Positions 1 through 7,637 of a stretch of 53,965 bases of DNA are shown one piece after another. A model generated the notes under the pieces. It did no database searches. It was not told the origin of the DNA and was given only the letters and a program-made list of their open reading frames with translations. The stretch lies in NCBI GenBank assembly GCA_023249475.1, contig JAHFCO010000012.1, positions 1 through 53,965 on the forward strand, read 5' to 3'. This stretch comes from Bacillota bacterium (GTDB lineage Bacteria; Bacillota_I; Bacilli_A; Erysipelotrichales; Erysipelotrichaceae). Made by a program: the position numbers and the translations under genes. Every line of letters starts with the position of its first letter. Position 1 is the first letter of the stretch.

Positions 1-2
1 GG

Positions 3-1370
3 GGACCGCACGTCGAAACCGTCAAACAACTCAAGTTCTTCAAACTCTTGAAAGTCAGCGGCGCCTATTGGAAAGGCGATGCCTCCAACAAGATGCTTCA
101 GCGGGTCTACGGGATCTGCTTTGAAAACCAGGCCGACCTCGATGCGCATTTATTCATGCTGGAAGAAGCGAAAAAGCGCGACCACAAGAAACTCGGCCGC
201 GAACTCGACCTCTTCATGATGAGCGAATACGGTCCGGGCTTTCCGTTCTGGCTTCCCAAAGGCATGCTTCTACGCAAAACCTTGGAAAATTTCTGGTATG
301 AAGTCCACACCAAGGAAGGCTACGACTTCGTCCAGACCCCCATCATGCTGAACCAACAGTTATGGGAAGTCTCCGGCCACTGGTTCAACTACCGTGAAAA
401 CATGTACACCAGCGAAATCGACGACAAAATGTTCGCCATCAAACCGATGAACTGCCCGGGAGGGATGTTGGTCTATAAGAACGGACTCCATTCCTATAAA
501 GATCTACCGTGGCGCGTGGGTGAACTCGGCTTGGTCCATCGCCATGAAGCCTCGGGCGCCCTCAACGGCTTGTTCAGGGTACGCAACTTCACCCAGGACG
601 ACGCCCATATCTTCATGACCGAAGAGCAGATCGAGAGCGAAGTCGTCCGTTTGATCCAGTTCATCGACCGCGTCTATTCGATGTTCAACCTGAGCTATAC
701 CATCGAACTTTCGACCCGCCCCGAAGAGAAATACATCGGATCGATCGAAGTGTGGGATAAATCGGAAGCCGCCCTTGAAAAAGCCTGTGCGGCGGCCGGG
801 AAGAAATGCAAGATCAACCCGGGGGACGGGGCGTTCTACGGACCCAAACTCGACTTCCATATCCAGGATTCCTTGGGCAGGGTTTGGCAGTGTGGAACCA
901 TCCAACTCGATATGAACCTGCCGGAGCGCTTCGATCTGACCTATGTCGACCGCGACGGGGAAAAGAAGCGTCCCGTCATGTTGCACCGCGTCATCTTCGG
1001 ATCGGTCGAACGGTTCATCGGCATCCTGATCGAACACTTCGCCGGGGCGTTCCCCTTATGGTTGGCGCCGGTCCAAGTCAAAATCCTTCCTGTCAACGCC
1101 GAATTCCATCTGGAATACTGTGAAAACCTGAAGACCCGTTTGATGGAAGAGGGGATCCGCGTCGAAATCGACGATCGCAACGAAAAGCTCGGCTATCGTC
1201 TGCGTGAAGCGCAGATGCACAAGATCCCGGTCCAATGGGTCGTCGGGGACGGTGAAATCGCCAACAACGAAGTCAATGTCCGTCGTTACGGGAAGAATGA
1301 AAGCCGGACCGTGAAGGTGGATGAAGCCTTCTTTGAACTGGCAAAGGAAATCAAAAACAGAAGTCTCTAG
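3..1370 (+). CDS. thrS: Threonyl-tRNA synthetase (5' end outside window)
   Basis: Charges tRNA-Thr with threonine in the cytoplasm. The frame is open to the left edge and the codons before the first ATG (48) already read as ThrRS (GPHVET...LLKVSGAYW), so the gene is cut at its start: about 455 residues remain of an expected 600-650. Visible are the class II core with the zinc cysteine in MNCPGG, motif 2 around RHEASGAL...RNFTQDDAH (second zinc ligand), motif 3 GSVERFIGIL preceded by the LHR histidine, and the C-terminal anticodon-binding domain from about base 1060. The TGS and editing domains would lie upstream. Transcription probably ends at the hairpin at 1419-1443. Confidence 0.97.
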   Translation, partial: GPHVETVKQLKFFKLLKVSGAYWKGDASNKMLQRVYGICFENQADLDAHLFMLEEAKKRDHKKLGRELDLFMMSEYGPGFPFWLPKGMLLRKTLENFWYEVHTKEGYDFVQTPIMLNQQLWEVSGHWFNYRENMYTSEIDDKMFAIKPMNCPGGMLVYKNGLHSYKDLPWRVGELGLVHRHEASGALNGLFRVRNFTQDDAHIFMTEEQIESEVVRLIQFIDRVYSMFNLSYTIELSTRPEEKYIGSIEVWDKSEAALEKACAAAGKKCKINPGDGAFYGPKLDFHIQDSLGRVWQCGTIQLDMNLPERFDLTYVDRDGEKKRPVMLHRVIFGSVERFIGILIEHFAGAFPLWLAPVQVKILPVNAEFHLEYCENLKTRLMEEGIRVEIDDRNEKLGYRLREAQMHKIPVQWVVGDGEIANNEVNVRRYGKNESRTVKVDEAFFELAKEIKNRSL

Positions 1371-1384
1371 ACGCTTCATAAAAG

Positions 1385-1443
1385 TTAGTGAACCATTTCG
1401 CAAAGAGAGTGCTATAATGGGTACGTTATTCGTACCCATTTTT
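1385..1443 (+). promoter_or_regulatory. Extended -10 promoter fused to a 19-bp palindrome and T-run
   Basis: GTTAGTGAAC (1384-1393) is followed 16 bases later by TGCTATAAT (-10 at 1413-1418). It runs directly into the palindrome GGGTACG-TTATT-CGTACCC (1419-1437) and then ATTTTTCTTT. For RNA coming from thrS this is an intrinsic terminator. RNA started at this promoter (about 1425) would lack the 5' arm and so could escape it. The palindrome could instead be an operator. An almost identical element lies at 2408-2468. Confidence 0.6.
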
Positions 1444-1479
1444 CTTTACGGGTCGGTTAACGATAAAAGGGAGCAACAA

Positions 1480-2391
1480 ATGAAGAAAATCTTATCTGTC
1501 GTATTGGTTGGCTTACTTCTATTGAATGGTTGTACGAAAGTGAAATTAACCGACCTCAAGGTCCTTACCCCCGCGGGCGCTCCGGCGATCGCGTTGATCC
1601 CCTTGATGATCGAGAATTCCGAAGATGAAGTCGTCGTGGTCGACGGGACCGACGTGATCAGCGCCGAATTGGTGAAAGGGGACTACGACGCGATCGTGGC
1701 TCCGGTGAACCTCGGATTGACGTTGGCTTCCAAAGGGAATTCCGACTACATCCTATATGGCGTATTGACCTGGGGCAACCTCTATGTGGTCGCCGCTGAA
1801 GGGTCGGCCTTGGATCAGGCAGGGGATATGGCCCTGTTCGGACAGGCGGCGGTTCCGCAGAAAATCTGGAATACCGTGAAATCTTCCCTTGGCAGCGTAC
1901 GCAACGAAGTCTACTATAACGCGGTCGCCGATGTGCAGCTGCAACTCCTGACCAAAGCGATGAACATCGGTCTGATGGCCGAACCCGCTCTGAGCGCGAC
2001 CATCGCGAAGGCCAAGACGCAGGGGATCACCCTAAGCATCGTGGCGGACGTGCAGGAATCGTGGAAATCGGTCACCGGATCGGAAAACTACCCGCAAGCC
2101 GGCTTGTTTATCAAGAAAGACGCGGAAAGCGACGTGAAGAACTCCGTCAAGGCACGTTTCGTCGAAATCCAGGAATTCCTCGCGTCGATGAACTCCAACC
2201 CCGATTCGATCGTGTCTTCCGTGGAAGAAGTCGGTGCCGAACGTTTGGGCATCGCCTCGGCCGCGATCATCAAAACCGCCTGGGACCGCATGAATGTGGA
2301 AGCCGTTTTGGCGAAGGACGCGCAGGATGAAATCCAGGCGTTCATGGATCTCTTCGGACTATCGGATGTTAGTGAATATATTGACAAGTAA
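1480..2391 (+). CDS. ABC-importer substrate-binding lipoprotein, NMT1/SsuA-like
   Basis: A 303-residue extracytoplasmic solute-binding lipoprotein. ATG 1480 was chosen because AAAGGGAG lies just upstream and the product then opens with a basic-hydrophobic signal and the lipobox LLNGC; the longer frame from 1321 would bury it. The mature part (TPAGAPAIALIPLM, then VDGTDVISAELVKGDYDAIVAPVNLG) resembles the NMT1/SsuA type II binding fold, where a short-chain organic ligand is recognised; the ligand cannot be told. The permease follows at 2495 after its own promoter/hairpin. No ATPase gene lies in the cluster. Confidence 0.8.
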   Translation: MKKILSVVLVGLLLLNGCTKVKLTDLKVLTPAGAPAIALIPLMIENSEDEVVVVDGTDVISAELVKGDYDAIVAPVNLGLTLASKGNSDYILYGVLTWGNLYVVAAEGSALDQAGDMALFGQAAVPQKIWNTVKSSLGSVRNEVYYNAVADVQLQLLTKAMNIGLMAEPALSATIAKAKTQGITLSIVADVQESWKSVTGSENYPQAGLFIKKDAESDVKNSVKARFVEIQEFLASMNSNPDSIVSSVEEVGAERLGIASAAIIKTAWDRMNVEAVLAKDAQDEIQAFMDLFGLSDVSEYIDK

Positions 2392-2407
2392 AATCAAGTT
2401 AGGAAAA

Positions 2408-2468
2408 GTTAGTGAACTAGTTAGCAAGCTGGATGCTATAATGGGTACGTAAAACGTACCCGTTTTTT
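2408..2468 (+). promoter_or_regulatory. Second copy of the promoter/palindrome element
   Basis: GTTAGTGAAC (2408-2417), a 16-base spacer, TGCTATAAT (-10 at 2437-2442), then GGGTACGTAAAACGTACCC (2443-2461) and a T-run to 2468. Spacing and total length match the copy at 1385-1443, but the spacer and loop bases differ while pairing is kept. It separates the binding-protein gene from the permease and hydrogenase genes, so it can reset or tune their transcription. Confidence 0.6.
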
Positions 2469-2494
2469 ATTACGTGAAGAAAGGGAAGATGCCC

Positions 2495-3238
2495 GTGCGA
2501 CGACTTGTGAGTTGGCTGATGATCCTAACAATCTGGCAGCTTGGGTCGATGGCGATCGGCAACGATATCCTTCTTCCGTCGGTTTTCGAGGTCGTGAAAC
2601 GCATGGTCGGTCATGTTTCCGACGCCACGCTCTATCTAAGCCTCGGGGCGACCTTGTTGAGGGTGCTTGGCGGCTTCAGCGTCGCCTTCATCGCCGCGTT
2701 AATCACCGGGCTTCTCAGCGCCAACCACCGCAAGTTCCACGACTATTTCGAACCTTTGGTCACCTTGACCCATACCATCCCCAACATCACGTACATGTTC
2801 ATGGCGCTAATCTGGCTGGGGTCGGAAGGTAGCGTAACCGTCATTGTCTTCTTCATCCTTTATCCCGTCCTGTATCGATCGATCTATGGCGGTGTCCTCT
2901 CGTTTCATCCCGAACTCCTGGAAGTCGCACGACTTTATCCGGAGACGTTCTTCTATAAACTCTTCCATGTCACGCTGCCGATGTTGGGTCCTTCCCTGAA
3001 GGAAGGCGTGAGAGGTTCCCTCTCCCTCGGCTTGAAAGTCGGCGTCATGGCGGAAATCCTCGGGCAGGTCCAAACCGGAATCGGCCACCAACTCTACCTT
3101 GGACGGGTCAACCTTGAAATGGCGGACATCTTCGCCTGGACCGTCTGGATGATTCTTCTCTCACTTTTGATCGATTTGTTGTTTCATCAGGGTTTTGCGG
3201 CCGCGAATCGGGCCGTTACCGATAAAAAAGGAGAATAG
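2495..3238 (+). CDS. ABC-importer permease, SsuC/TauC-like
   Basis: Integral-membrane permease of the NitT/TauT class, about 247 residues. It has a start-proximal helix with WQLGSMAIGNDILLPS, several further hydrophobic segments, and an EAA-type cytoplasmic loop (around LLEVARLYPETFFYKLFHVTLP) that would dock an ATPase. GTG 2495 has AAAGGG nine bases upstream; GTG 2474 and ATG 2489 are alternatives. It ends three bases before the hydrogenase gene at 3242, so the two are almost surely co-transcribed. The partner ATPase is not encoded nearby and must come from elsewhere. Confidence 0.82.
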   Translation: MRRLVSWLMILTIWQLGSMAIGNDILLPSVFEVVKRMVGHVSDATLYLSLGATLLRVLGGFSVAFIAALITGLLSANHRKFHDYFEPLVTLTHTIPNITYMFMALIWLGSEGSVTVIVFFILYPVLYRSIYGGVLSFHPELLEVARLYPETFFYKLFHVTLPMLGPSLKEGVRGSLSLGLKVGVMAEILGQVQTGIGHQLYLGRVNLEMADIFAWTVWMILLSLLIDLLFHQGFAAANRAVTDKKGE

Positions 3239-3241
3239 GGT

Positions 3242-3739
3242 ATGGAAAAGTTGAATGGGAAAGCAATTGAAATCATCGACGAAATCGTCAAACGGCATTC
3301 CGACCGTCCGGGTCCCGTCAAATTGATGTTGCATGACGTGCAGCATGAGATTGGCTACATCCCGATGGAAGCGATGCTGAAGATCAGTGCGGCGACCGAA
3401 TCTTCCGTGGCGGAAGTCTACGGCGTCGTAACCTTTTACTCGCAATTTACGCTCGCGCCGAAAGGGAAGCATGTCATCAGCGTCTGCATGGGGACGGCTT
3501 GCTATGTCAAAAGCGCACAGGATCTGTTGGATAAGATCCAGAAACTGACCAATAGCCCCATCAACGGGACGAGCGCCGACGGATTGTTCTCACTGGATGC
3601 GACCCGTTGTTTAGGTGCGTGCGGTTTGGCTCCGGTCTGCGTCATCGACGGCGTCGTCATCGGCAACGCGGTGAAGAACCCCAAGGTCGACGAGTTGTTG
3701 AAGAACTGCAAAGCCCAAGCGGCCGTGACGTTGAACTAG
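3242..3739 (+). CDS. hydC: HydC/NuoE-like [2Fe-2S] subunit of bifurcating hydrogenase
   Basis: A 165-residue thioredoxin-fold ferredoxin subunit, the 24-kDa NuoE type. The four [2Fe-2S] cysteines are visible in VCMGTACYVKSA and in TRCLGACGLAPVC. In HydABC enzymes this subunit passes electrons between NAD(H) at HydB and the rest of the complex. The start has AAAAAGGAGA upstream. It is the first gene of a run in which all ten genes touch or overlap through 11195, which places it in the same enzyme as HydB (7638) and HydA (9444). Confidence 0.9.
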   Translation: MEKLNGKAIEIIDEIVKRHSDRPGPVKLMLHDVQHEIGYIPMEAMLKISAATESSVAEVYGVVTFYSQFTLAPKGKHVISVCMGTACYVKSAQDLLDKIQKLTNSPINGTSADGLFSLDATRCLGACGLAPVCVIDGVVIGNAVKNPKVDELLKNCKAQAAVTLN

Positions 3740-3740
3740 T

Positions 3741-4109
3741 ATGGATCTTCGGCCGCTGATCGAAGAATTGAACGCCGAAACCTTGATTCTCGGCCATCCC
3801 CGGGTTTTAGATCGCGACTACACCTGCGTGTTCGCCGCCGATCTCATGAGCGACGCGTTGGCGATGGTCAACTCCGACTGTAAGAAAACCTTGCTGGTCA
3901 CCGGCCTGCAGAACGCACAATCCCTGCGTACGGCCGAGATGCTCGACATCGACACGATCATCTATGTCCGCGGGAAACACCCGGCGCAAGAGGATCTGAA
4001 AATGGCCGCCGAGATGGAAATCAACGTGTTCTGCACGTCGAAGACCATGTATGAAACCTGCGGCATCCTCTACAAGCTGGGGCTTGTCTCAGCCGTCAAC
4101 AATGATTGA
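3741..4109 (+). CDS. DRTGG-domain protein (first copy)
   Basis: A 122-residue protein resembling the DRTGG domain (LILGHPRVLDRDYTCVFAADLMSDALAMV, then KTLLVTGLQNAQSLRTAEMLDIDTIIYVRGKHP). The domain is best known from phosphotransacetylase N-termini and as stand-alone proteins in Firmicute hydrogenase operons; its ligand is unknown. It starts one base after the hydC stop without a clear Shine-Dalgarno site, so translation is likely coupled. A second, shorter relative lies at 5693. A regulatory role for the hydrogenase is inferred from context only. Confidence 0.7.
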   Translation: MDLRPLIEELNAETLILGHPRVLDRDYTCVFAADLMSDALAMVNSDCKKTLLVTGLQNAQSLRTAEMLDIDTIIYVRGKHPAQEDLKMAAEMEINVFCTSKTMYETCGILYKLGLVSAVNND

Positions 4110-4518
4110 GCAGCGCTATGCGATCGGACATGCGGACTATGCCAACGCCGGCAAAGTCTCCAGTCAGATCAAATCGTTTCTGAAACAGATCGGACTGGAT
4201 CCGACCTTGTTGCGGCGGATCGCCGTCGCCTGTTATGAAGCCGAAATCAACATGATCATCCATTCCTACGGCGGTGAAATCACGCTGGCCATGGATGAGA
4301 ACAGTTTGGATCTGAATTTCAAAGATAACGGTCCGGGAATCCCGGACGTGGAAAAAGCCATGACGCCCGGTTGGTCGACCGCGAGCGAAAAAGCGCGCGA
4401 ATTCGGATTCGGCGCCGGCATGGGTCTTCCCAACATCAAACGGATGGCGGATACCTTCGAAATCCAATCGACGCAAAGCGGTACGCATGTACACATCGCT
4501 TTCAAGGTGAACGAATGA
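4102..4518 (+). CDS. RsbW/SpoIIAB-like ATP-binding protein (GHKL fold)
   Basis: A 138-residue single-domain GHKL ATPase. The N-box is CYEAEINMIIHS, the G1 box DNGPGIPD and the G2 box GAGMGLPN. Small proteins of this kind act as anti-sigma factors or serine kinases on STAS partners, but no sigma factor or STAS gene is seen here. Its start overlaps the preceding gene by eight bases and its stop overlaps the next start (ATGA), so it is translated as part of the hydrogenase operon. The partner is unknown; a role in hydrogenase control is inference. Confidence 0.8.
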   Translation: MIEQRYAIGHADYANAGKVSSQIKSFLKQIGLDPTLLRRIAVACYEAEINMIIHSYGGEITLAMDENSLDLNFKDNGPGIPDVEKAMTPGWSTASEKAREFGFGAGMGLPNIKRMADTFEIQSTQSGTHVHIAFKVNE

Positions 4519-5696
4519 GTGTGGTCACATACACATTGGCCAAGTGCCAGAAATGCATGAAATGCCTGCGCGTCTGTCCGGTGGAAGCCATCACCATGAA
4601 GGACGAGCGGGTAAGAATCAATAAGTCCCGTTGCATCAACTGCGGGAAATGCATCGATTCCTGCGTCCATCAAGGCCTGCAGGCGAAGGGGAGCACCCTC
4701 GCCGAACTGGAATATTACGACGTGAAGATCGCCTTGGTGCCCTCCGCCTTACTGGCGGCCGCTTCCACGGTCGATCAGATCGAAGAACTCTTCGGGACGA
4801 TCAAAAGCCTGGGCTTCGACGAAGTCGTCGACCTGTCGCCCTACGACGGGGCGGTCGCCAACGAACTCTACGGCATGATCTCAGACCAGAAGGAACCCTA
4901 CCTGATCTCCTCGTTCTGTCCGGTGGTCAATCGCTTGATCGAAGTGAAATACCCCATGTTGCTGGAATACATGGTGCCTCCGTATCGGTCGGCGGAACTC
5001 GCCAGCCGGAGAATCCGCGAAGAAACGGTGAAACTGAATCAGAAAGTCGGGATCTTCCTGCTTTGCGAATGCATCGCGAAGCTTCCGACCTCGAAATATC
5101 CCTACGGCGATACCTCGAGTGAAATCGACCATGCCTTATCGATCGTCGACCTCTTCCCCCGCATCAGTAAAGAAATGGGGAATCATCGGGAATCGGTCGA
5201 CCCGTCACCCGACGGATTGAAGTTGGCGAGCAGCGCCCACTTCACGACCAAAGGCCATGAATCCCACATCTTACGGGCCGACGGGTTGGAAAAAGTCCAG
5301 TTGGCGCTCGATTTGGCCGAATTCGGGCAGTTGAAAGGCAGGCATTACCTGCATCTCTCCAATTGCATCAACGGATGCGTCGGCGGGAACCTGCTTTGGG
5401 GCAACCCCTTCGAAGCCACCCAACATGTCAGCGAACATTTGAAGACGGTGCGCGGCACCAACGCGCAGGTCGTCTTCGAAGCCAGCGAAGAATCGTTGGA
5501 CGAAGTGAACGAACGAAAGTCCATCCAGGAAAGAATCCTGGAATACGCGCGGGTCAACGCGCAGCTGGAACAGTTGCCCGGGTATGACTGCGGGGCGTGC
5601 GGATTCGCTTCCTGCCGGATGATGGCGGAAGAAATCGCCGCCGGACGCGCGACCCTGGAAAACTGCCGGATCCGCAACCACGAGGTGAAATCATGA
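4515..5696 (+). CDS. [FeFe]-hydrogenase-like iron-sulfur protein with altered active-site loops
   Basis: A 393-residue protein with an N-terminal 2x[4Fe-4S] ferredoxin domain (cysteines from C11), an Fe-hydrogenase large-subunit domain, and a C-terminal four-cysteine Fe-S domain (C359, C362, C367, C384) of the kind found in RnfB. The three H-cluster loops are recognisable but not canonical. L1 reads SSFCP (C135) rather than TSCCP, L2 reads CECIAK (C184, C186) rather than MPCxxK, and L3 reads NCINGCVGGN (C284, C288). Cluster-binding cysteines therefore remain while residues used in catalysis or proton transfer are changed. It may sense H2 or redox state, or carry electrons. ATGA overlap with its upstream neighbour. 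Confidence 0.82.
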   Translation: MSVVTYTLAKCQKCMKCLRVCPVEAITMKDERVRINKSRCINCGKCIDSCVHQGLQAKGSTLAELEYYDVKIALVPSALLAAASTVDQIEELFGTIKSLGFDEVVDLSPYDGAVANELYGMISDQKEPYLISSFCPVVNRLIEVKYPMLLEYMVPPYRSAELASRRIREETVKLNQKVGIFLLCECIAKLPTSKYPYGDTSSEIDHALSIVDLFPRISKEMGNHRESVDPSPDGLKLASSAHFTTKGHESHILRADGLEKVQLALDLAEFGQLKGRHYLHLSNCINGCVGGNLLWGNPFEATQHVSEHLKTVRGTNAQVVFEASEESLDEVNERKSIQERILEYARVNAQLEQLPGYDCGACGFASCRMMAEEIAAGRATLENCRIRNHEVKS

Positions 5697-6022
5697 ACAT
5701 TCAAGAAGTCGCCGCCCATACCGGGTGGCAGATCGCAGTCGATTCGCAACTGGATCCGAAAGTCGAAGGCGTCTTCGTCGGAGACCTGCTGAGCTGGGTC
5801 ATGGGACATGCCCAACCCGGGGAACTCTGGGTCACGGTCCAGGCCCACGCCAACATCGTGGCGGTCGCGTCCTTGCGCGAACTCGCCGGCATCGTCATCG
5901 CCCATGGCAGCGAGATCGAAGAAGAAACGCTTCAATCGGCCAAGGACGAAGGGGTGATGATCCTGCGTACCCCGCAAAGCGCGGCGGACTGTGTCAAACT
6001 CCTCGCGACGCTTGGCATCTAG
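5693..6022 (+). CDS. DRTGG-domain protein (second copy)
   Basis: A 109-residue DRTGG-like protein (VEGVFVGDLLSWVMGHAQPG, then ELAGIVIAHGSEIEEETLQSAKDEGV). It is shorter than, and clearly different from, the copy at 3741, so the two are not a recent duplication. GAGGTG precedes ATG 5693, and the start overlaps the stop of the hydrogenase-like gene by four bases. Proteins of this kind sit next to iron-only hydrogenase genes in many anaerobes, but their biochemical role is unknown. Confidence 0.68.
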   Translation: MNIQEVAAHTGWQIAVDSQLDPKVEGVFVGDLLSWVMGHAQPGELWVTVQAHANIVAVASLRELAGIVIAHGSEIEEETLQSAKDEGVMILRTPQSAADCVKLLATLGI

Positions 6023-6023
6023 C

Positions 6024-6719
6024 ATGGATTACGACCTGCATATCCACTCCGCCCTCTCACCCTGCGGGGACGACGAGATGCGACCCACAAACATCGTACG
6101 CATGGCGCTCTTGAACGGGTTGTCCCTCATCTCGGTCACCGACCACAACAGCGTGTCCAACCAACAGGCGATGGCGCAAGCGGCGAAAACCTACGGGATC
6201 GCGTATTGGTACGGGGTGGAACTCCAAACCAAAGAAGAAGTGCATGTCCTGGGCTATTTCAGAAACGAAGCCGACGTCGAAGGTTTCGACACTTGGCTAA
6301 GGACGGTCCGCGACACCACCGTGAACCGGATCGACCATTTCGGGAACCAGTATCTGCTGGACGAAAACGACGAAGTGCTGGGACAGGAAACCGACAGTCT
6401 GATCCTGTCGCTCTCCGCCGGCCTCAACGAATGCGTCGCACAGATCAAGAAGGCGCACGGGAACGTCGTGTTGGCCCACGTGATGGACCGCAAGAACGGG
6501 ATCCTGCGCCAACTGGCCTTCATCCCGAAGAACCTGAACTTCGACGGGATCGAAATCACCCAAACGGACCAACGGGAAACCCTCATCGCGAGCTATCCCT
6601 GGCTAAGCAAAAAAACGTTCTTCCTGAATTCCGACGCCCATCGCCTGATCGACATCCACGATGCCGGCCAAACGATGAGCGAAGAAGAGATCGAAGCGTT
6701 TTGGAGGAATGAACCATGA
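6024..6719 (+). CDS. PHP-domain phosphoesterase-like protein
   Basis: A 231-residue PHP-fold protein. The metal-binding signatures are DYDLHIHSALSPCGDDEM at the N-terminus, SVTDHNS near residue 43, the histidine in VLAHVMD and a C-terminal NSDAHRL. PHP enzymes hydrolyse phosphoesters with two or three metals; the substrate here is unknown. It begins one base after the DRTGG gene and overlaps the next gene by four bases. A PHP gene in this exact setting is a recurring feature of hydrogenase-linked regulatory clusters. Confidence 0.85.
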   Translation: MDYDLHIHSALSPCGDDEMRPTNIVRMALLNGLSLISVTDHNSVSNQQAMAQAAKTYGIAYWYGVELQTKEEVHVLGYFRNEADVEGFDTWLRTVRDTTVNRIDHFGNQYLLDENDEVLGQETDSLILSLSAGLNECVAQIKKAHGNVVLAHVMDRKNGILRQLAFIPKNLNFDGIEITQTDQRETLIASYPWLSKKTFFLNSDAHRLIDIHDAGQTMSEEEIEAFWRNEP

Positions 6720-7276
6720 TGCAAGACTTCGCCATGCATCTCCTGGACCTGGCGCACAATTCGATCAGCGCGAAAGCGACGACCTTGCTCATCAAGGTCC
6801 ACGAGTCTCCCTCAAACGACCGCTTCGAGATCAGTTTGACGGACGATGGCTGCGGGATGGATGAGGAAACCGTCAAGAAAGCGCGCAACCCGTTCTACAC
6901 GTCGCGTACGACGCGCCGGGTGGGGTTGGGGATTCCGCTTTTGGAGGGAACGACCAAGCAATGCGCCGGTAAGTTCCATCTGAAGTCGACTCCGGGCAAA
7001 GGAACCACCATCGGTTCGATCGTCCCCTACGACTGCATCGACCGTCCGCCGTTGGGGGATGTGGGGCAATGCGTGGCGATGATCCTGCAAGCCTCGCCCA
7101 CGCTTCACCTGACGCTCGACTATGCCTATGAATCCGAGAAGTTTCGTTTGGACAGTGATGAAATCAAAGCGACCTTGGGCGATGTATCGATCGACGAGCC
7201 GGAAATCCTGCTCTTCATCCAATCCTATGTCCAAGAACATATCAAAGCGCTGCAACATGGAGGAAAAAGCCAATGA
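6716..7276 (+). CDS. Histidine-kinase-like ATPase without a kinase core
   Basis: A 186-residue GHKL ATP-binding protein. The N-box is LDLAHNSISA, the G1 box DDGCGMDEE, an F-box-like NPFYTSRTTRRVGLGIP, and the G2 region TPGKGTT. There is no dimerisation/histidine-phosphoacceptor domain, sensor or membrane segment. It resembles sensor-kinase catalytic domains more than the RsbW-like protein at 4102, so the operon holds two different ATP-binding modules. GGAGG lies eight bases before ATG 6716; ATG 6719 is also possible. Partner and phosphorylation target are unknown. Confidence 0.82.
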   Translation: MMQDFAMHLLDLAHNSISAKATTLLIKVHESPSNDRFEISLTDDGCGMDEETVKKARNPFYTSRTTRRVGLGIPLLEGTTKQCAGKFHLKSTPGKGTTIGSIVPYDCIDRPPLGDVGQCVAMILQASPTLHLTLDYAYESEKFRLDSDEIKATLGDVSIDEPEILLFIQSYVQEHIKALQHGGKSQ

Positions 7277-7626
7277 AAACATTGCAAGATCTACAAAAAC
7301 TACGGGATGAAGCCAAAAAACGGGTCAGTATGCGCGAAGGGGACGTACGTTACCGCGTGTTGGTCGGTATGGCGACCTGCGGCATCGCGGCCGGAGCACG
7401 TCCGGTGCTCAACGCCTTGGTCGAAGCGTGCGCCAAAGAACACTACGACTGCACCGTGACCCAAACGGGATGCATCGGAATGTGCACCTACGAACCGATC
7501 GTCGAAGTCCTCGACCAAGACGGCAAGAAGACCACCTACATCCATGTCGACGCCAAAAAAGCCGTCGAAATCTTGGAAAGCCATGTCAAGAACGGCATCC
7601 TCTTGGAAGCCTATAGCTTGCAGTAA
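7273..7626 (+). CDS. Thioredoxin-like [2Fe-2S] ferredoxin of hydrogenase operon
   Basis: A 117-residue protein with a cysteine pattern for a [2Fe-2S] cluster in a thioredoxin fold: MATCGIAAGA and TQTGCIGMCTYEP. It resembles the small ferredoxin subunit (HydD/HndB type) found next to NuoF-like subunits of NAD(P)-dependent iron-only hydrogenases. GGAGG precedes the start and it overlaps the upstream ATPase gene by four bases. The same fold is repeated at the N-terminus of the following HydB, suggesting parallel or alternative electron entry points. Confidence 0.83.
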   Translation: MKTLQDLQKLRDEAKKRVSMREGDVRYRVLVGMATCGIAAGARPVLNALVEACAKEHYDCTVTQTGCIGMCTYEPIVEVLDQDGKKTTYIHVDAKKAVEILESHVKNGILLEAYSLQ

Positions 7627-7637
7627 GGGGAACAACC

